Shown: positions 12,082-24,361 of the stretch, piece by piece | How the letters are laid out: every line of letters begins with the position of its first letter | Numbering within the stretch: position 1 is the stretch's first letter | NCBI GenBank assembly: GCA_022497145.1 | Contig: MU386029.1 | Location: 1-38,673, forward strand | Direction of reading: 5' to 3' | DNA from: Rostrohypoxylon terebratum | Taxonomy: Eukaryota > Ascomycota > Sordariomycetes > Xylariales > Hypoxylaceae | DNA: 38,673 nt | Translations under genes and position numbers: made by a program | Notes under the pieces: model-generated | Told to the model about the DNA's origin: nothing | Seen by the model: the letters and a program-made list of their open reading frames with translations, nothing else | The model's database searches: none

Positions 12082-14139
12082 CTTCGCGACTCCGGTGATG
12101 AAATTGTTATGTCGAGGAAATAATAAATCAAATATTCGGAATTCGTGACAGTAGATGATTCGGACGAGGGGGAAGAGTCACGAGATTGGTTATTGGCGAT
12201 GGTGGTTGATGAAGGTTGAGAAAAATAGACGGATGATGCGATGATGAATGGAAGTTGATGGTTGTTACGTTTTCCCTTTACAGCAGGCACGGCAGGCACA
12301 GCTAAGCTTGCTTACCTACAGCTTCCATGTCAACGCCAGCCTTGCAGCCTTGAGTGCTAAATTTACGGGTCCAGCCAAGACCAGAACGACTGCCAGACTG
12401 AGCTAATACGGCGCTAAGCCAATTAGGGAAAGTACAGGATTATCTGTTCTCCCGTCTCCGTTGGTGTTCGGTCGCATGTTCAGCCCCACTGTTAGCTTTA
12501 AGATGGTCGGCACCTGCCTAGCCCTTGAACGATATCAAAGGTTAGACTTGCTGGACTTGTTGCATTATTGATATGTGATTGGTCATTTATTCACCAGCAA
12601 CTGCAAACTCAAGGCGACAAACCCCATATCAGACAATAACTCTCAGCGAATCGATTCGAGGAATTCTCGACCAGCCAGACCATCCTACCGAAGATCATCT
12701 TCCGGCATCGCCCGACTGGCCATGACTTTGGCCTAGATCTATCTTACAGTCTCATCGGGTCTTACTTACCTTGTCCTGTAAGTCCTGTAGGTCCTGTAGG
12801 TACATGATACGGATGTATATGAATCAAGGAGCATTGTGTCTTTTCTATTAATCTTCCGAGATTGAATTCGTAAAATTGGTTTACCGGATTTCTGGTTGAT
12901 TTCTGAGTTGCGGTGTCTAAGTTAGTCCCTGGGCAAGGAGGAAGCCACATCCTTCTTTACATTCTGCATTCTGAGAGTTGCACTATTGTTCCTGTAGTAC
13001 AAAGGAGGCTGTAGTTGCCTTAGCCTGCCAGCCAGCCTGCCTGCGCTAGTAGGTGTGCATGTGGGTCTGGCATCAAGGTGGTAGAGTGGAGCCAGCACAG
13101 TGCAAACACCCTAACCATATTGGAATAAGCCGTCTCCTATTTAAGCCAATCAAAGGCGATCACGAGTTAAGGTCCGCAAGGGTGCCTCCTAGTTCAACAC
13201 TCCCGATGTGTCATCATAGCTCCGTCTTTCGCACTGGGCTTATTCGAGTCTCCTCTCCTCAACAACCTGGGAACTTACACCTATGATGTACTCAATGTAT
13301 GGTGGCGTACTTCGAATTCAATGTTCATAAATTTTAGGTTACACAACATTTGATACGCAGTACATCCGCAATATCTGCTACTACCTAGTATACATCTACT
13401 ATCTCCGCTGAATTATTAATAACATAATTCCCCCAAGTACAGCACAACACAGCACAGCACAGCACAGCACAGCACAGCACAGCACAGCACAGCACAGCAC
13501 AGCACAGTATAGCATCCATCATTTTACCAGCATTATCCAGGTCCCCAGCGGTTCCAGCCTGTATTGTACGTATTGTACCATCCCGCATCCATGATCGATG
13601 CAGGCGTCAGTCCAACCTCCAGTCTTCCGGTATTTACATACATGCATACATTGGACGCTACATGCTACATGCTGATACATGCTAGATTTGCAGATACTGT
13701 GCAGAAAGATACGCACATTACGCACGGAGTAGTCCCTCCTAAACCCTCCTAAGCTCTCTAAGGCTCCAGGCGGCGTTTTAGCACCTGACTTCAACCATCT
13801 CTTTCGTCCTTTTTACTTCGTACCTTGCTGCATATCACCAATTCTCTCAACATCACATCTTTTTTAACCTTGTTGCCTCGTTGTCACCCAGAGTCAGGAA
13901 CCACCGTCGTGAGGATCAGATAATCTCCTCTTTCTTTCTTAGCTCTTTGACGTTGTCGTCATTCGTTGTATCATCTGTTTGGCGTTCAACCTCTCTGTCT
14001 ATTAATTATCTGGCCGCTTATAAATAAACTCGTCCCTCATCCCTCATCCCTCATCGCCTCACCGCTGCTAGATCAATTTGAGGGATCGAGGTCCTCGCTC
14101 AAGAAGGAAGAGGTCGTTGTAAAATTGTGCTTTGCAACA
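12082..14139. other. Divergent intergenic region (Rpt3 and 139-aa protein promoters)
   Basis: No gene is supported. The region should hold the promoters and 5' UTRs of Rpt3 and of the small gene at 14140. It also contains the pentanucleotide array listed separately and three tandem CCCTCAT units at about 14035-14056, upstream of the start at 14140. Confidence 0.55.
13441..13505. repeat. Pentanucleotide microsatellite (AGCAC)n
   Basis: Thirteen consecutive 5-bp units run from 13441. The second unit is AACAC; the last eleven (13451-13505) are perfect AGCAC. The minus strand reads open as a CCAVL repeat, an artefact of a period not divisible by three. It is probably a polymorphic intergenic tract with no coding role. 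Confidence 0.95.
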
Positions 14140-14740
14140 ATGTCGTCTAATACAATTGCTATCCCGACGACCCGCTCTCACCCCGCAGCCTACGACCAGT
14201 CTCCTAAGGCTGGCGGCAGCTCATCTTCGTCGTCGTATTCGAGCTCTCCACAAACCCCTGGTTCTAGTGTTGCGTCACCAGACCGATCCGCACGAAGGTT
14301 AGGATCGGGCCACCAGCGCAGACAAAGTCTTTTAAGTATGTTATGGCCCCTATTGAATTATCTTGTCTACAGGATCTTACTTGTACCTTATCGCTTCTCT
14401 CCTTGAACTATCAATCTGACGTGTCGTCTCTAGGCTCTGCTTTCTGCAAGGATGAGTGCACTGTAATCAACATTGGCGATCCGGATGGGGCGCCTCGATT
14501 GGTATGTCATTATTCAATCCTCAAATAATACGAGTAGTTCGCTATTGTGCAAGGCTGCCGTCTTGCTAATGCTACCTGATCTAGATCTCCTACCTAGCTT
14601 CGAGCCAGGGGTTTGCGTGGAACCCTGAACTCTTCGTGCCATCATACGTCGATGCCGATTATATACCTTTAGAGAACCGCCGAGAACCCGTACACGAGAT
14701 CCGACTCAGCGATGAAGAGATTAAAGCGATGTTGCCGTAA
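14140..14740 (+). CDS. Small conserved-looking fungal protein of unknown function (139 aa)
   Basis: Three exons (14140-14335, 14434-14501, 14585-14740) join in frame to 139 codons plus stop. Both donors are GTATGT and the acceptors are TAG, with a CTGAC-type branch before the first. The N-terminal half is disordered and rich in Ser/Pro (a run of Ser, then SPQTPGSSVASPDRS), ending in a basic GHQRRQS stretch that could be a kinase site. The C-terminal half looks folded: AFCKDECTVINIGDPDG, then ISYLASSQGFAWNPELF, and finally an acidic tail (VHEIRLSDEEIKAMLP). The three-exon join and the sharp contrast between halves argue for a real gene. I recall similar small hypothetical proteins in filamentous ascomycetes but know no function. 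The first ATG in good context (GCAACAATG) was taken as start. Confidence 0.75.
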
Positions 14741-17700
14741 GGGCGAGGGGCGTACACCCCTGTAGGATCTTGGGAGGGCTTTGCCCCTCCATGATCGGTC
14801 GCGGCTGAAGCCTTCCTCGCCTTTTTCCTTCTTCCTAGATACGCATAACCCTCGCGAGAATACCTTTGCCATTTTCACAACACTTTCGGCGTCTGGATTC
14901 GGATTGAACACTACCCCTGGATGGATTGTGGATATTGACGTCGACATTTCCTATTGTGCGGCGTGGATTGGAAGGGATCAACATAGCATTGCAACGACTT
15001 TTAACGGAAACATTGATATTATTACCTCGGGAGGTCGATGGAAGACTTTATCCCAATAAGAGGAGGACTGAGGGAGTTCGCGGGTTTTCATAGGATTGTG
15101 TATGATTACATGAGTTAACATGAAAGCCTTTGATATGGGGTTGCGGCGTTGGTATTCATTTGGGCTATTCCCTTTCTCTTCAAATCAACTCTTTACTCAC
15201 CCTTTACACCTTACGCCGGGCACCCTTGGTTTATTCCCACTCGGGCAAATTAGTGAGTTTTATTCATCGGTAGACACGGTGTGTTATTCCCTGGAAAAGC
15301 TGTTATACATAATAGAAACTGCACACAATTTTTTTGCTGCGCTTATGTGGAAGTGACATCCATGAATGATTTTATTCGCTACTTATCGTAGCGCATATTG
15401 TAGTTCTCACGATGCTTAGAGTACTGACTCTGAATCATAATTCTTAGGTTCTCCTTAGGTCCTGTCCTCAGCCCCTAAATTCAATTACGTAGGTGTTACC
15501 TATCATAACATATTTCAACACAGAAATTAAAATTTGTGCCGAAGTAGGAGTTTAAAGCAGGGCGCAGTGTAAGCGTAAGTATAGCACATGGTGAAACGTT
15601 GAGACTAGAAACAACCACGTGGGATGCCGAGGTGGAAAGGCTATAGCGATGGGAAGAGCGAATCAAAGAGCCGTCGCTTAGTTATTACCTCCTATTAAGA
15701 ACGGATGAAACAACCTAAAATGAACATTTGAACTTTCTTCAATGTTGTTTGTCCCGACTTGGAACTTTTTAACATCCTAACCTAATGTTGGACGTTGAAG
15801 GGGGTAGATAGATAAAGTCAAGTAACCCAACGGGATGGAGCGGAATCGGTATTGTACATCATAAGGCACACCTACCTTTTTTTTAATATATGTACGTAGG
15901 GACGTACCTACATTTTACCTTGTCATATCAACCTGTAGTGACTTCGACGACACCGAAGTATGCATATGAGGACCTCAGATGTATTGGCGCATGGCGCATT
16001 AGACAGATGTAGGTAGGTAGGTACAATGGTACATATCACAGGTAGGTCAGGTAGGTTAGGTACCTAGGACCTAGGTGTATGAGATGCATGTAGGAAGGTA
16101 ATTGCGTAGGTGGCTCCGATATTCGCACGGTGTGGCAATCATAAGGGTCATAAGGACATGAGGACCATCCCGCCTTCAGTGTTCAGTGTTCGATGTTTAA
16201 GACCGACATTTATTAATACTTTATCCCACTTTGTTACCCAGTTACCCCACGAATTGCGTTATCGGATCAGGGCTCCCTGCAAGGTTGAAGATAGCTTGTT
16301 AGCGCCGGAATCCAATTGGGATTTAGGGGATTCTGAGTTGCTTCAATCGGGATAGTTTGAACCTTGTATCGGCCAGTGCGCTTGCTGTGCTGATATCTTT
16401 GAGACGAAGCTAGTAGTATAAGCTTTCCTTTAGTATGCGCATTTTACCTTGTTGAGTATTAGATATGCGGATAGATTCGAAAAATAACATTTGATGATTT
16501 ATGATAAGGTTATTATTACCAGTCGTTGAAGAGCTTGAGCAAGAGCAAGTGTAAGTGTAAGACTGTCATAAGTAGGAAACTGAACTCTTACCTGGTCGTC
16601 TCGTCAACCCGTCAGCCCATACCTCCATATTACCATATTACTGCGGTAATTGCTGAAGGAACAACACGGAAATATTCACATGCAGTTGCGGCGATCCTTC
16701 GAAAACGATAACTCCCAACGACGATGAGCCTAAAATCCTAATATCGAGATGTCTCATAGCCACGTGTACAAGTAGATGAAGTTTCCGCATGCAGATCGTT
16801 GTCCAGGAACGAACATCCAAGGCCAAGGAACATCTCCCACCGCGCTAACGCTCAAAGATCCTCAAATCCTAAGGACAACTCAAGTCTCTCCTCTCTCTCG
16901 AGATCATCGTGCCGAACTGTCTGACTGTTTAGCGACTTATTATGTCATCATAAGCCGGCATATGTCATCTTGGTGTCGGACCAAATTGAAGGTACCTACC
17001 TGACCTCCAGCTACCTATACAGTGCTTACGCCTTCACGGTTCACTATGTCGTACTATACTATACCTTAGGTAGTCTAGGTGTATCCGGGCTCTAACCGGA
17101 ATAGCAAGGTGAGATCTCATGATAGATAACTGCATCTGCAATGAGTAATAGGTAGGTAACTATAACTTACCAACGGGAGATCGACCCGGTTACTTCAGTC
17201 AGTTCCTAATCGGAATATTAGGGGAACTTTCAGTAAAAATCGCGGCTGGCACACATCTGCGCACGCATATGTGCGGGTAAGGCAAAGCACTATGAGGTAA
17301 GGCACACTTCCCCTGGTACATACATCACATACATCACCTGGTGGTGGTGCTGGGTGCTGCTGGTGGTATACACTACATGGTATACACTACATAGTATACA
17401 CATAGGTGTAGGTTGTGGATACAGTATAAACATCAACTAACCTCCGATAGGTTGATACCCAACCTCTTCCAACCACTAAACCCCTACACCCCACCCCCCA
17501 AGATTTCAAATAATATTGAAACATCCCCATACTCAACCATCTAACCCATATAACCATTATCATAACCATATCCAAAAACGCACATTTGTGTGCCCGAAAG
17601 TCAGCCTCGACCCAACGTGAACACCGGAGTGGATCGATCGATCCTACTTACCTGTACGGCCGACGTTTAGGTCGAAAGAGCAGTACCAGCACCAGCACCA

Positions 17701-18015
17701 GCAGCAACATTGGTAGCAGTGGCACTAAGCGGTGAAGCCTCCCATTCGAAGGCGTTTTCTGCGTTGCGGGATTGGGCAGAAAAACACGGGATCGCATGCG
17801 AGTTGCCAGCATGCACGTGGCCGGCCGCTGTTGACAAACGAAAAATTTTTATGCTTCCTGATCAGCGTCCGATACCTAACCCAATAACCTAAGAACCAAG
17901 GTACATACATCATACATCATACATCTAGTACATACACACCTGGGTACATACCTAGGTCTATTTTAGCTATTTTAGTGGTGGTGGTGGTGGTGGTAGTGGT
18001 GGCGTCACGATCACG
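14741..18015. other. Long intergenic region with short palindromic repeats
   Basis: No gene is supported in 3.3 kb. The first few hundred bases are probably 3' UTR of the 139-aa gene. TAGGTACC/CCTAGG-type short repeats cluster at about 15890-16105, including a (GTAG)n run ending near 16022, and again at 16990-17160 and 17880-17965. Near-duplicate segments based on GTATACACTACAT lie at about 17366-17402. The ORF at 17710-17892 has no recognisable motif and was not called. Confidence 0.5.
17974..18002. repeat. GGT trinucleotide run upstream of the methyltransferase start
   Basis: An imperfect GTG/GGT tract ends about 14 bases before the ATG at 18016. It probably lies in the 5' UTR or core promoter of the methyltransferase gene. 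It would continue as a Gly or Val run only if translation began further upstream, for which I see no evidence. Confidence 0.8.
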
Positions 18016-19218
18016 ATGCATTACATCCGACTGCTGCGCCCGGCGAAGCTTGACGCGAAGAGCTCGACGATTTCGCTCTTAGTTACCATCACCACGGACC
18101 TGGGTGACTCTTTCCTCTACCCGGACGAGCCCGTCGACCTACTAATCTCGGCCCACGACCCGGCCGGGAAGTCCGTCATAGCGAAGACGGCACTCGGTCA
18201 GCGGTTTAAGTGGAGACAGGGTTTACGGGTTCTGGATATCAAGGTCCCTTTGAACCCACATTTGAGGAGAGATGATGTCACGGGTAACATCAGGATACAT
18301 CCAGCCACCCAGCCGCTGCCGTCAGGAGCGCTGAGGAGTGGAGATGTACTTCCGTGGCGGAGTTCCGGAGAAGCTTCTGCTGGCCGCGGGTTGATCATGC
18401 CGGTGTCCGTCGAGATAGTCAGGGGTGTCTGCTCGCCGGTTTCCTTGCGCGCGCTTCACCTGAACACTGATTCGCGGTTGGGGGAACAATTAACCGTTGA
18501 ATTGGAGGAAGATATCGGCGAGAGCATCGCACGTCATATATGGGACGCAGGTGTAGTGACGGCTTCTTTCCTTGCAGACGCATGTCTTACAAATCAAGCT
18601 ACCCATCACGCCCTAGACATAAATCGGGATACGTTTAGCGTCCTGGAGCTTGGCAGTGGCGTCGGTATTCTCGGGATCACATTAGCCCTCATCGTCGAGA
18701 AGGCTGCCGCTGCCCAGGGCCATACTCTTGGCGAGGCTACCGTGTTGCTAACAGATTTGGCAGAAGCGGAAGAGCGCGCGCTTTCAAATATTTCGAGAGC
18801 TGAAGCAGTTCTATCTAGCTCAAGTACTACGCCTTCTGCAGTAAATCTCAAGTACGAAAACTTAGATTGGGATGAGGCTCGATATGGGCGATTTGGAGCT
18901 TTAGCATCTGCTCGACCGTGGGATCTAGTGATCTTGAGTGACTGTACATACAACGTCGACTCACTACCAGCGCTTGTAGGAACATTGAGTGCACTTCACG
19001 CGGCAAATACTAAGTATCCTGGAATTGAAGAAAATACCAAGACCTCGGTTATTCTGGCAACAAAACCGCGCCATTCCTCCGAGCAAGCCTTATTTGGGTT
19101 GTTAAAAGCTGATGAGTGGCGATATAATGTTCTCAAGTCCATCCCGCTGCCGAAATTGGGTGAAGAGGACGAAGTGGTCGATATATACCTGTTAGAGAAG
19201 GGGGGCAGGGAAACTTAG
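18016..19218 (+). CDS. METTL21-type (Methyltransf_16) SAM-dependent methyltransferase
   Basis: This intronless 400-codon gene encodes a seven-beta-strand methyltransferase of the family that methylates lysines on proteins such as elongation factors and chaperones. Motif I, which binds S-adenosylmethionine, is VLELGSGVGILG at residues 209-220. The preceding ARHIWDAG (172-179) is the family's characteristic helix. Post-I is LLTDLAEA (244-251), and motif II with the D-x-x-Y-type ending is WDLVILSDCTY (302-312). Residues 1-165 form an extra N-terminal domain found in several fungal members. The substrate cannot be read from sequence. The ATG at 18016 is the first in a frame that stays open to the stop. 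Neighbours give no functional link. Confidence 0.88.
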   Translation: MHYIRLLRPAKLDAKSSTISLLVTITTDLGDSFLYPDEPVDLLISAHDPAGKSVIAKTALGQRFKWRQGLRVLDIKVPLNPHLRRDDVTGNIRIHPATQPLPSGALRSGDVLPWRSSGEASAGRGLIMPVSVEIVRGVCSPVSLRALHLNTDSRLGEQLTVELEEDIGESIARHIWDAGVVTASFLADACLTNQATHHALDINRDTFSVLELGSGVGILGITLALIVEKAAAAQGHTLGEATVLLTDLAEAEERALSNISRAEAVLSSSSTTPSAVNLKYENLDWDEARYGRFGALASARPWDLVILSDCTYNVDSLPALVGTLSALHAANTKYPGIEENTKTSVILATKPRHSSEQALFGLLKADEWRYNVLKSIPLPKLGEEDEVVDIYLLEKGGRET

Positions 19219-21086
19219 TATTCTACGCGTCCCGTATCAGCATTCTCAAAGAACCTCCTATTTACTCGACCAATCTCGCCGAATAACCTACGTGGCAGTA
19301 AAAGCCGAAGATATGGTTCACTTTCAAGAGGGCTTAGGCCTACACTTACCTTGATGACAATAGACAGCCCGCGGTCAAATTCGAGAGAGGATGGGAACCG
19401 TGCATTCTGCCTCTAGGTAAAACACCGGGAAAACCGAAGAAGGCGAACCGATGCAACATGTATCCTCGCACATATACATGATCACATCGATACTCGGAGT
19501 CGAGCCCACCTCCGCCATGACTACTCTTGATCTAGCATAGGGTACGTTGACCATCAACTATGGCTTAGAGATAGCCTGATCTAGGCTCGATATATCGCTG
19601 CAGGAATCCGGTTGAGCTTTTCATCTCGAACTTCCTGTCTAATTGCAGCTGAATCCAAGCGCCATCTATTGTCCGACACGGATCATGATACTCGTTTCCG
19701 CTGAAACGATTGGATGTGGAATATTATCGCGGGTGTGACTTCAGCTTATCCTGGTTGAAGATATTTACGTACCTAGCTACCTAGTAGACACAAAACGAGC
19801 GCGGTCGATAAGAAAGGGGTAACCGCCAACCTAACTCATGGCCAGCTGTATACTATGTCATAAGATACGTTAATCAACTTCCAACCTGGGTCAGTGGCTT
19901 CCTTCGGAAATCAATAATATGCACATATATCAGTTGTTAGTCTCAAAACCTCCTGCACAGTAATAGACAACTGCTGGAGGAGGTCGGGATCATTCGATGA
20001 ACTGACCACAATAGCTTTGGTGTTCTGAGGCAGAGGAAGTTGTTACCGGACAGCTTTAGGTAGGTAAGTCATACCGAAATGATGTATCCATACTAGCTAG
20101 AAACCTCAGCTAATAACTAGGACCTAGTGATAGTAACGGGATCAGGCCCCGATCTATGGAGAAACTTGGGAAGGCCTATCAGCAGCTATCGCATGGTAAA
20201 CTAGACAGATGGGCTTTTCTGTGTGTATACTGCATTTCCTAGATCGGGGGCGTTGGAGTTCATCCGGCAACATGTTGCTATTTCTTACCTTCTGGTTCCT
20301 CCTGGTACTGTTAACTGCACTTAAACGTCAGAATCAATAGAAATGATGCTGTCAAAGCCACTCAGAGCTGCGATCTCCGCCGACAATCTATCATTTAGTC
20401 TCATATAGACAATCTTAGCCCAATAATCAAAGCCACGGCTTAGAATGACTGGATATAACTCACAGAGTTGACCATTCACACGCAGCGCCTTTGCATGTGC
20501 TGTTTGTCGGGAAAACAAAAATTGTCATTAGTAGGTTCCAACCAAAACGACAAAGTTTCATCGAACCTACGACAGAGGTAATATTGCGACATTAATAAAT
20601 TACAAGCCGACTCTAAAACCGGGGAACTAAGTTGTCCGAGATTCAAATTGGTATGCGATCTACCATTCTTAGTTTGACGTATCATATTTTTCATGTTGAG
20701 CCTCATAAGGCGTGATTCTGTGACTAATTGTATTGAAAAGGGACTGCTGAAGTGCTGTCGTCGTATGATGTGATAGGGTGCAGCTGTACCTGCCTTTCAG
20801 CTTCAATATACGTCGTTTTGAAGCCTCTTTGGGACTATGTCAAGAAACAAACCAGGAATAGATCAACCGGACTTATTACACTGAATAGAATCACAATTGC
20901 TTCATTCCACAGGCATCAGTCAAATTATCTATAAAATGGTACAGCGACCTCGAAATCTTTCTTTGATATACTGCACAAGAACAACGCAGACTAGAAGCAT
21001 TCTGATAACTTCATCAACTTTGAATCATCAAAGCACGCATACATACCTTAGGTACCTAGTTTTTTCGGATTACCGTAACCATCAAA
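19219..21086. other. Intergenic region; possible gene remnant on the minus strand
   Basis: No complete gene is supported. On the minus strand, 20706-20321 contains two overlapping frames that could be joined by an intron with donor GTAGGT, branch TACTAAT and acceptor CAG. The join would give a segment reading SQYYLC-PHAKALRVNGQLCELYP and ending at a TAA at 20324. I recognise no family and find no good start. Short CCTAGCTACCTAG-type motifs lie near 19770 and 20050-20130. Confidence 0.4.
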
Positions 21087-21945
21087 ATGAAGGTTTTTGC
21101 TATCCTATCTCTTCTTAGTGCTGCGCAAGCACTCCGTAAGTCGAACTTACCATCTTACCTTCATTCTCCGAAGCTAACGACAATCAAGCTACTCTCGCGT
21201 CCTCTGCATCTCTGGATGGTGCTGTTGTCAGCTTCTTGAACTATGGAACCAACTCATCTCTTGATCTTTCCCACGGTATAGTACATACCTATTGCGTAGT
21301 TCTTTCGAGCTGCGATATATTGAATTCAAACTAATCGTTACCTTTTGAAGGCGGTACGGCGGACGGAACCGATGTCATTGGATACAAATTCCATAATGGC
21401 GACAACCAATACTGGAAACTTGAGAAGATTGACCAGACTGTGGCCTGGCCGACTTGGGTCATTCGAAACGTGCAAAGCAACAGTAAGGCCAACTTTGATA
21501 TGTTGTAATTGAAGTGTCGGACTGACATTGGCGACAGCTAATCTAGATCTCTACCTCGGTGGCAGCGCAAATGGCACCAAGATCACTGGCTGGGCGGGCC
21601 CTGAGAAGAACAACATCAATAAACACCAGTTGTGGTATCTCGTCACCGCCGATGACACCGGCAATGTGTATATGTACGTCTGCTTTTACCCTCTGGTTTT
21701 CCCCATGAGAAAGAGCGTTGCTAACGTCAGCACGAAAGGATTCAAAACGTGGGAACCGGTACCTATGTGGACCTCAATGGTGGCAACGCAGCCAATGGGT
21801 GAGTTCTTCTAGATCTTAATGGTAGTTCTCTCTCTCTCCTATGGGTTGCTGACATTATTGGAACAGAGCCAAGATCACGGGCTGGTCGGGAAGCGTGAGA
21901 CAGAAGAACCCCAACCAGCTTTGGTGCCTCAACATTCGTTCTTGA
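21087..21945 (+). CDS. Secreted ricin-type beta-trefoil lectin
   Basis: Six exons (21087-21135, 21189-21275, 21351-21482, 21538-21673, 21739-21798, 21867-21945) join to 180 codons plus stop. Residues 1-15 are a signal peptide (MKVFAILSLLSAAQA). The mature part is a single RICIN domain with three homologous repeats, each with an LDL/VDL...DG/NG...I-G-Y/W block: LDLSHGGTADGTDVIGY, LDLYLGGSANGTKITGW and VDLNGGNAANGAKITGW. Each repeat ends in a QxW motif, at Q65-W67, Q120-W122 and Q172-W174. The pattern resembles mushroom-type ricin lectins that bind terminal galactose-type sugars, but the sugar is not predictable here. There is no second catalytic domain, so it is a lectin only. Likely roles are cell-wall or host-glycan binding, or defence against grazers (inference). 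All introns are 52-75 nt with GT-AG ends. Confidence 0.88.
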
Positions 21946-23099
21946 AGCCATCGCTTCAAGGCAACAGCTATGCTAGGTTACCCCTAGTATTATTCGTGTT
22001 GGTGATGGAGAAGAAACCCCGGTTACATAGTGCTGAGTTGCAGGGCTTTACCGGACTGAGCCCCTATAATTCAGGACACTATAGTAACTACGAACGTAAA
22101 GAAAACTGCCGCGGAAGACGTTTTCATGCACCGTTACACCTCTATTTCTACGGCTTTTCTCAGTGCTTGTCACTGAAAACGAAGCTCCATTGCCTTTAGT
22201 TTTATAGTTGTGGCTATGAATAGCTGACTCGGCACTCACTAAGCAGATGCTTTAGATGATTTAAATTTTAGGTACCTAATGATAGTAGCAGCCTCAATAT
22301 AATACACTCTTTTGGGGTCACCACATACTCTCTCAGCCGCTGCAATATAGTGATCTTATTTTATCAGAGCTGACTCTCATAATATATGCTGACATGGAAT
22401 CATGCGTTCTGTCTTCAATATTGCTAGTCTCATTCTTGTTTAAGTGATGAAGGAGGTAATGGTGAGGTGGGAGATATTTTCTACAAGCCAAAACTTGATG
22501 AGGTTGATTTCTTTCCTCGCAGGTGGAAGCTAGAGAATTTCCCACTGAGTGATGGTTCGCTTGCCAGAGCTTTGGCACCGTGTTCTCTTTATCATGGCGA
22601 TGTTGAGGGAAGTTTTCAGTTGGGAGCACGAAGTCAGGTGACTTGGACCTTGCTGCGAATCTGTTACATAATCAGGTCTATGCCTATAATGGTAGAATGC
22701 AACTAACATAGTATGCTGTACATGCTCAAAAGCGAGTCTGCCCCTCCAAAGCGCTTAAGTTCATAATCGTCAATGAGAATGATCCAAAGTCAACATTAAG
22801 GTTTGTGACGAAAGAGAACATCAAAATTTCAAGTCTTTACATAATTACATCGCAACCAATTGTTCCCGTTAACCAACCAATCAACTCCCTCGATTTAGAC
22901 GAAAAGAGCAATACTTGCAGAATCGTTCAAGAGTTCTCATCACGCGTGCACTGTCGGAACTTCTCATCACAACGGACGCTGCATATACATCAAGTGCACC
23001 ACCCAATACTAGCAATATTAGCACCCACTTACTTTCACCTCTCTGCCGGACGCCGTCGCAAAGCAATCTCAGACGTACGGTTGAGCAGAGGCGAGGCGA
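21946..23099. other. Intergenic region between lectin and Mis14
   Basis: No gene is supported. The stretch holds the 3' flank of the lectin gene and, at its right end, the likely promoter and 5' UTR of the kinetochore gene. Open frames at 22467-22706 and 22805-23242 have no motif and overlap the start of the next gene in another frame. Confidence 0.5.
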
Positions 23100-24361
23100 A
23101 TGGAGGGCCATCGAAAGATCGAGCTTCAAGCTCCGGAGGATCTCGCGTATTTACTGGCCAATGTGCGACGCGCCGCCGCGGCGCGCCTAGACGAAGCTTT
23201 CCCGCCTGTGGAGGGAGCAAATGCCGGTGGAGAGGGCGATGAGTTACGGACGAGGATCGAGGAGCTTGTCAATGAAGTATGCAATTTTTTTTTCTTTTTC
23301 ATTATTCTTCCCATTCTCTTTCATTCCAATCTGGCATTCGTCGTCGAGATTGCGCATCTCTTCGAGTCCCCAGATACATACATGCATACATACAGCATCT
23401 CCCTTTCTGGGTATAGGACGAGCGAGTACATCTGTTTTGCTGCATACACAACGTTGGCATGCTTGCTTGGGCATGGGTGGGTTACCACTGGGCAATGTTG
23501 GCATATAACCTGCATTAGTCTCACCAACCATCACATACGACCAAAGGATCTGGAGAACTCGGGATCCCGTCCGCTCTCCCATAGATAAGCCAGATACCGC
23601 CAGATTAGTAGTTGGGTCGGTGACGACCAGCGAATCCCTGGTGTTGTATGTTTTTTTTTTTCGTTCCTTTTTGGAGTTTTTATTTTATTTTATTTTATCA
23701 TGATTCATTCTAAATTTTTCCGATTTTACCTATATGGTCCTTTTTGGACAGCCCGTACCTAATTCTCACCGAATTCCATAAAGCAGCAGCAGCGGTAGTA
23801 ATAGCAATAGAGTATAGATGAACTAACCCACCCCCACAGTACATAACCAAGACCTTCGAGCTAGCCTCCCCGAACCTGAGCATCAACGGCATGCCGGTAG
23901 ACGCGCGACACTTCCTGTCGCGCGACCCGTCATCCGCCGCGCCGCCGCAGCCGGAAGAAGTCTTCGAGCCCTTCGACGCCCGCAAGCGCGCGCGCGTCGA
24001 GGAGCTGAGTCGCGAGGAGGAAGACCTGCTGCGCGACATCGCCGCGCTGAAGAAGTCCGTGCCCGCCGCCACCGCCGCCTCCTGGGCCGACGCCGCCCGC
24101 AGGTCCGTCCTCGACGACGAGGCCGCCCTCGCCGCCCTCAACCAGCGCTCCCTTGCTAACCCCGACGCCGCCGCCGCCGACGACGACGTGGCCAAACTGT
24201 TCGCCGAAGCGCGCAAGCCGCTGGCCCGCCAGGACGAGATCGAGGGCAGCTACGTGGACGCCGTGGCGGGCCTCGCCAAGCTGAAGCGCGAGATGCCATC
24301 CGCGGTCGCCAGGATGGAGCGCGCCAGGAGTGCGGGCGAGTACGTCGTCACGGAGCGGTGA
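23100..24361 (+). CDS. MIS14: Kinetochore protein Mis14/Nsl1 (Mis12 complex)
   Basis: Mis14/Nsl1 is a subunit of the Mis12/MIND complex, which links CENP-C and the inner centromere to Ndc80 and Spc105. Exon 1 (23100-23276) encodes HRKIELQAPEDLAYLL...AFPPVEG...IEELVNE, matching the fungal family's conserved N-terminus. Exon 2 (23840-24361) continues in frame with YITKTFELASPNLSINGMPVD, then a long helical, coiled-coil region. Total 232 aa. The intron has donor GTATGC, branch CTAAC and acceptor CCCACAG and is 563 nt, unusually long for this window; it contains T-rich and ATTTT-repeat tracts. Exon 2 is strikingly GC- and Ala-rich compared with its surroundings. Read-through of the intron would give a 162-aa chain with an unrelated tail, which I regard as non-functional. 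Confidence 0.87.

Noticed and set aside
13385..13588. Protein with repeated CCAVL
   Set aside because: It is only the translation of the AGCAC microsatellite.
14781..15059. 92-codon frame after the 139-aa gene
   Set aside because: No motif; more likely 3' UTR of the preceding gene.
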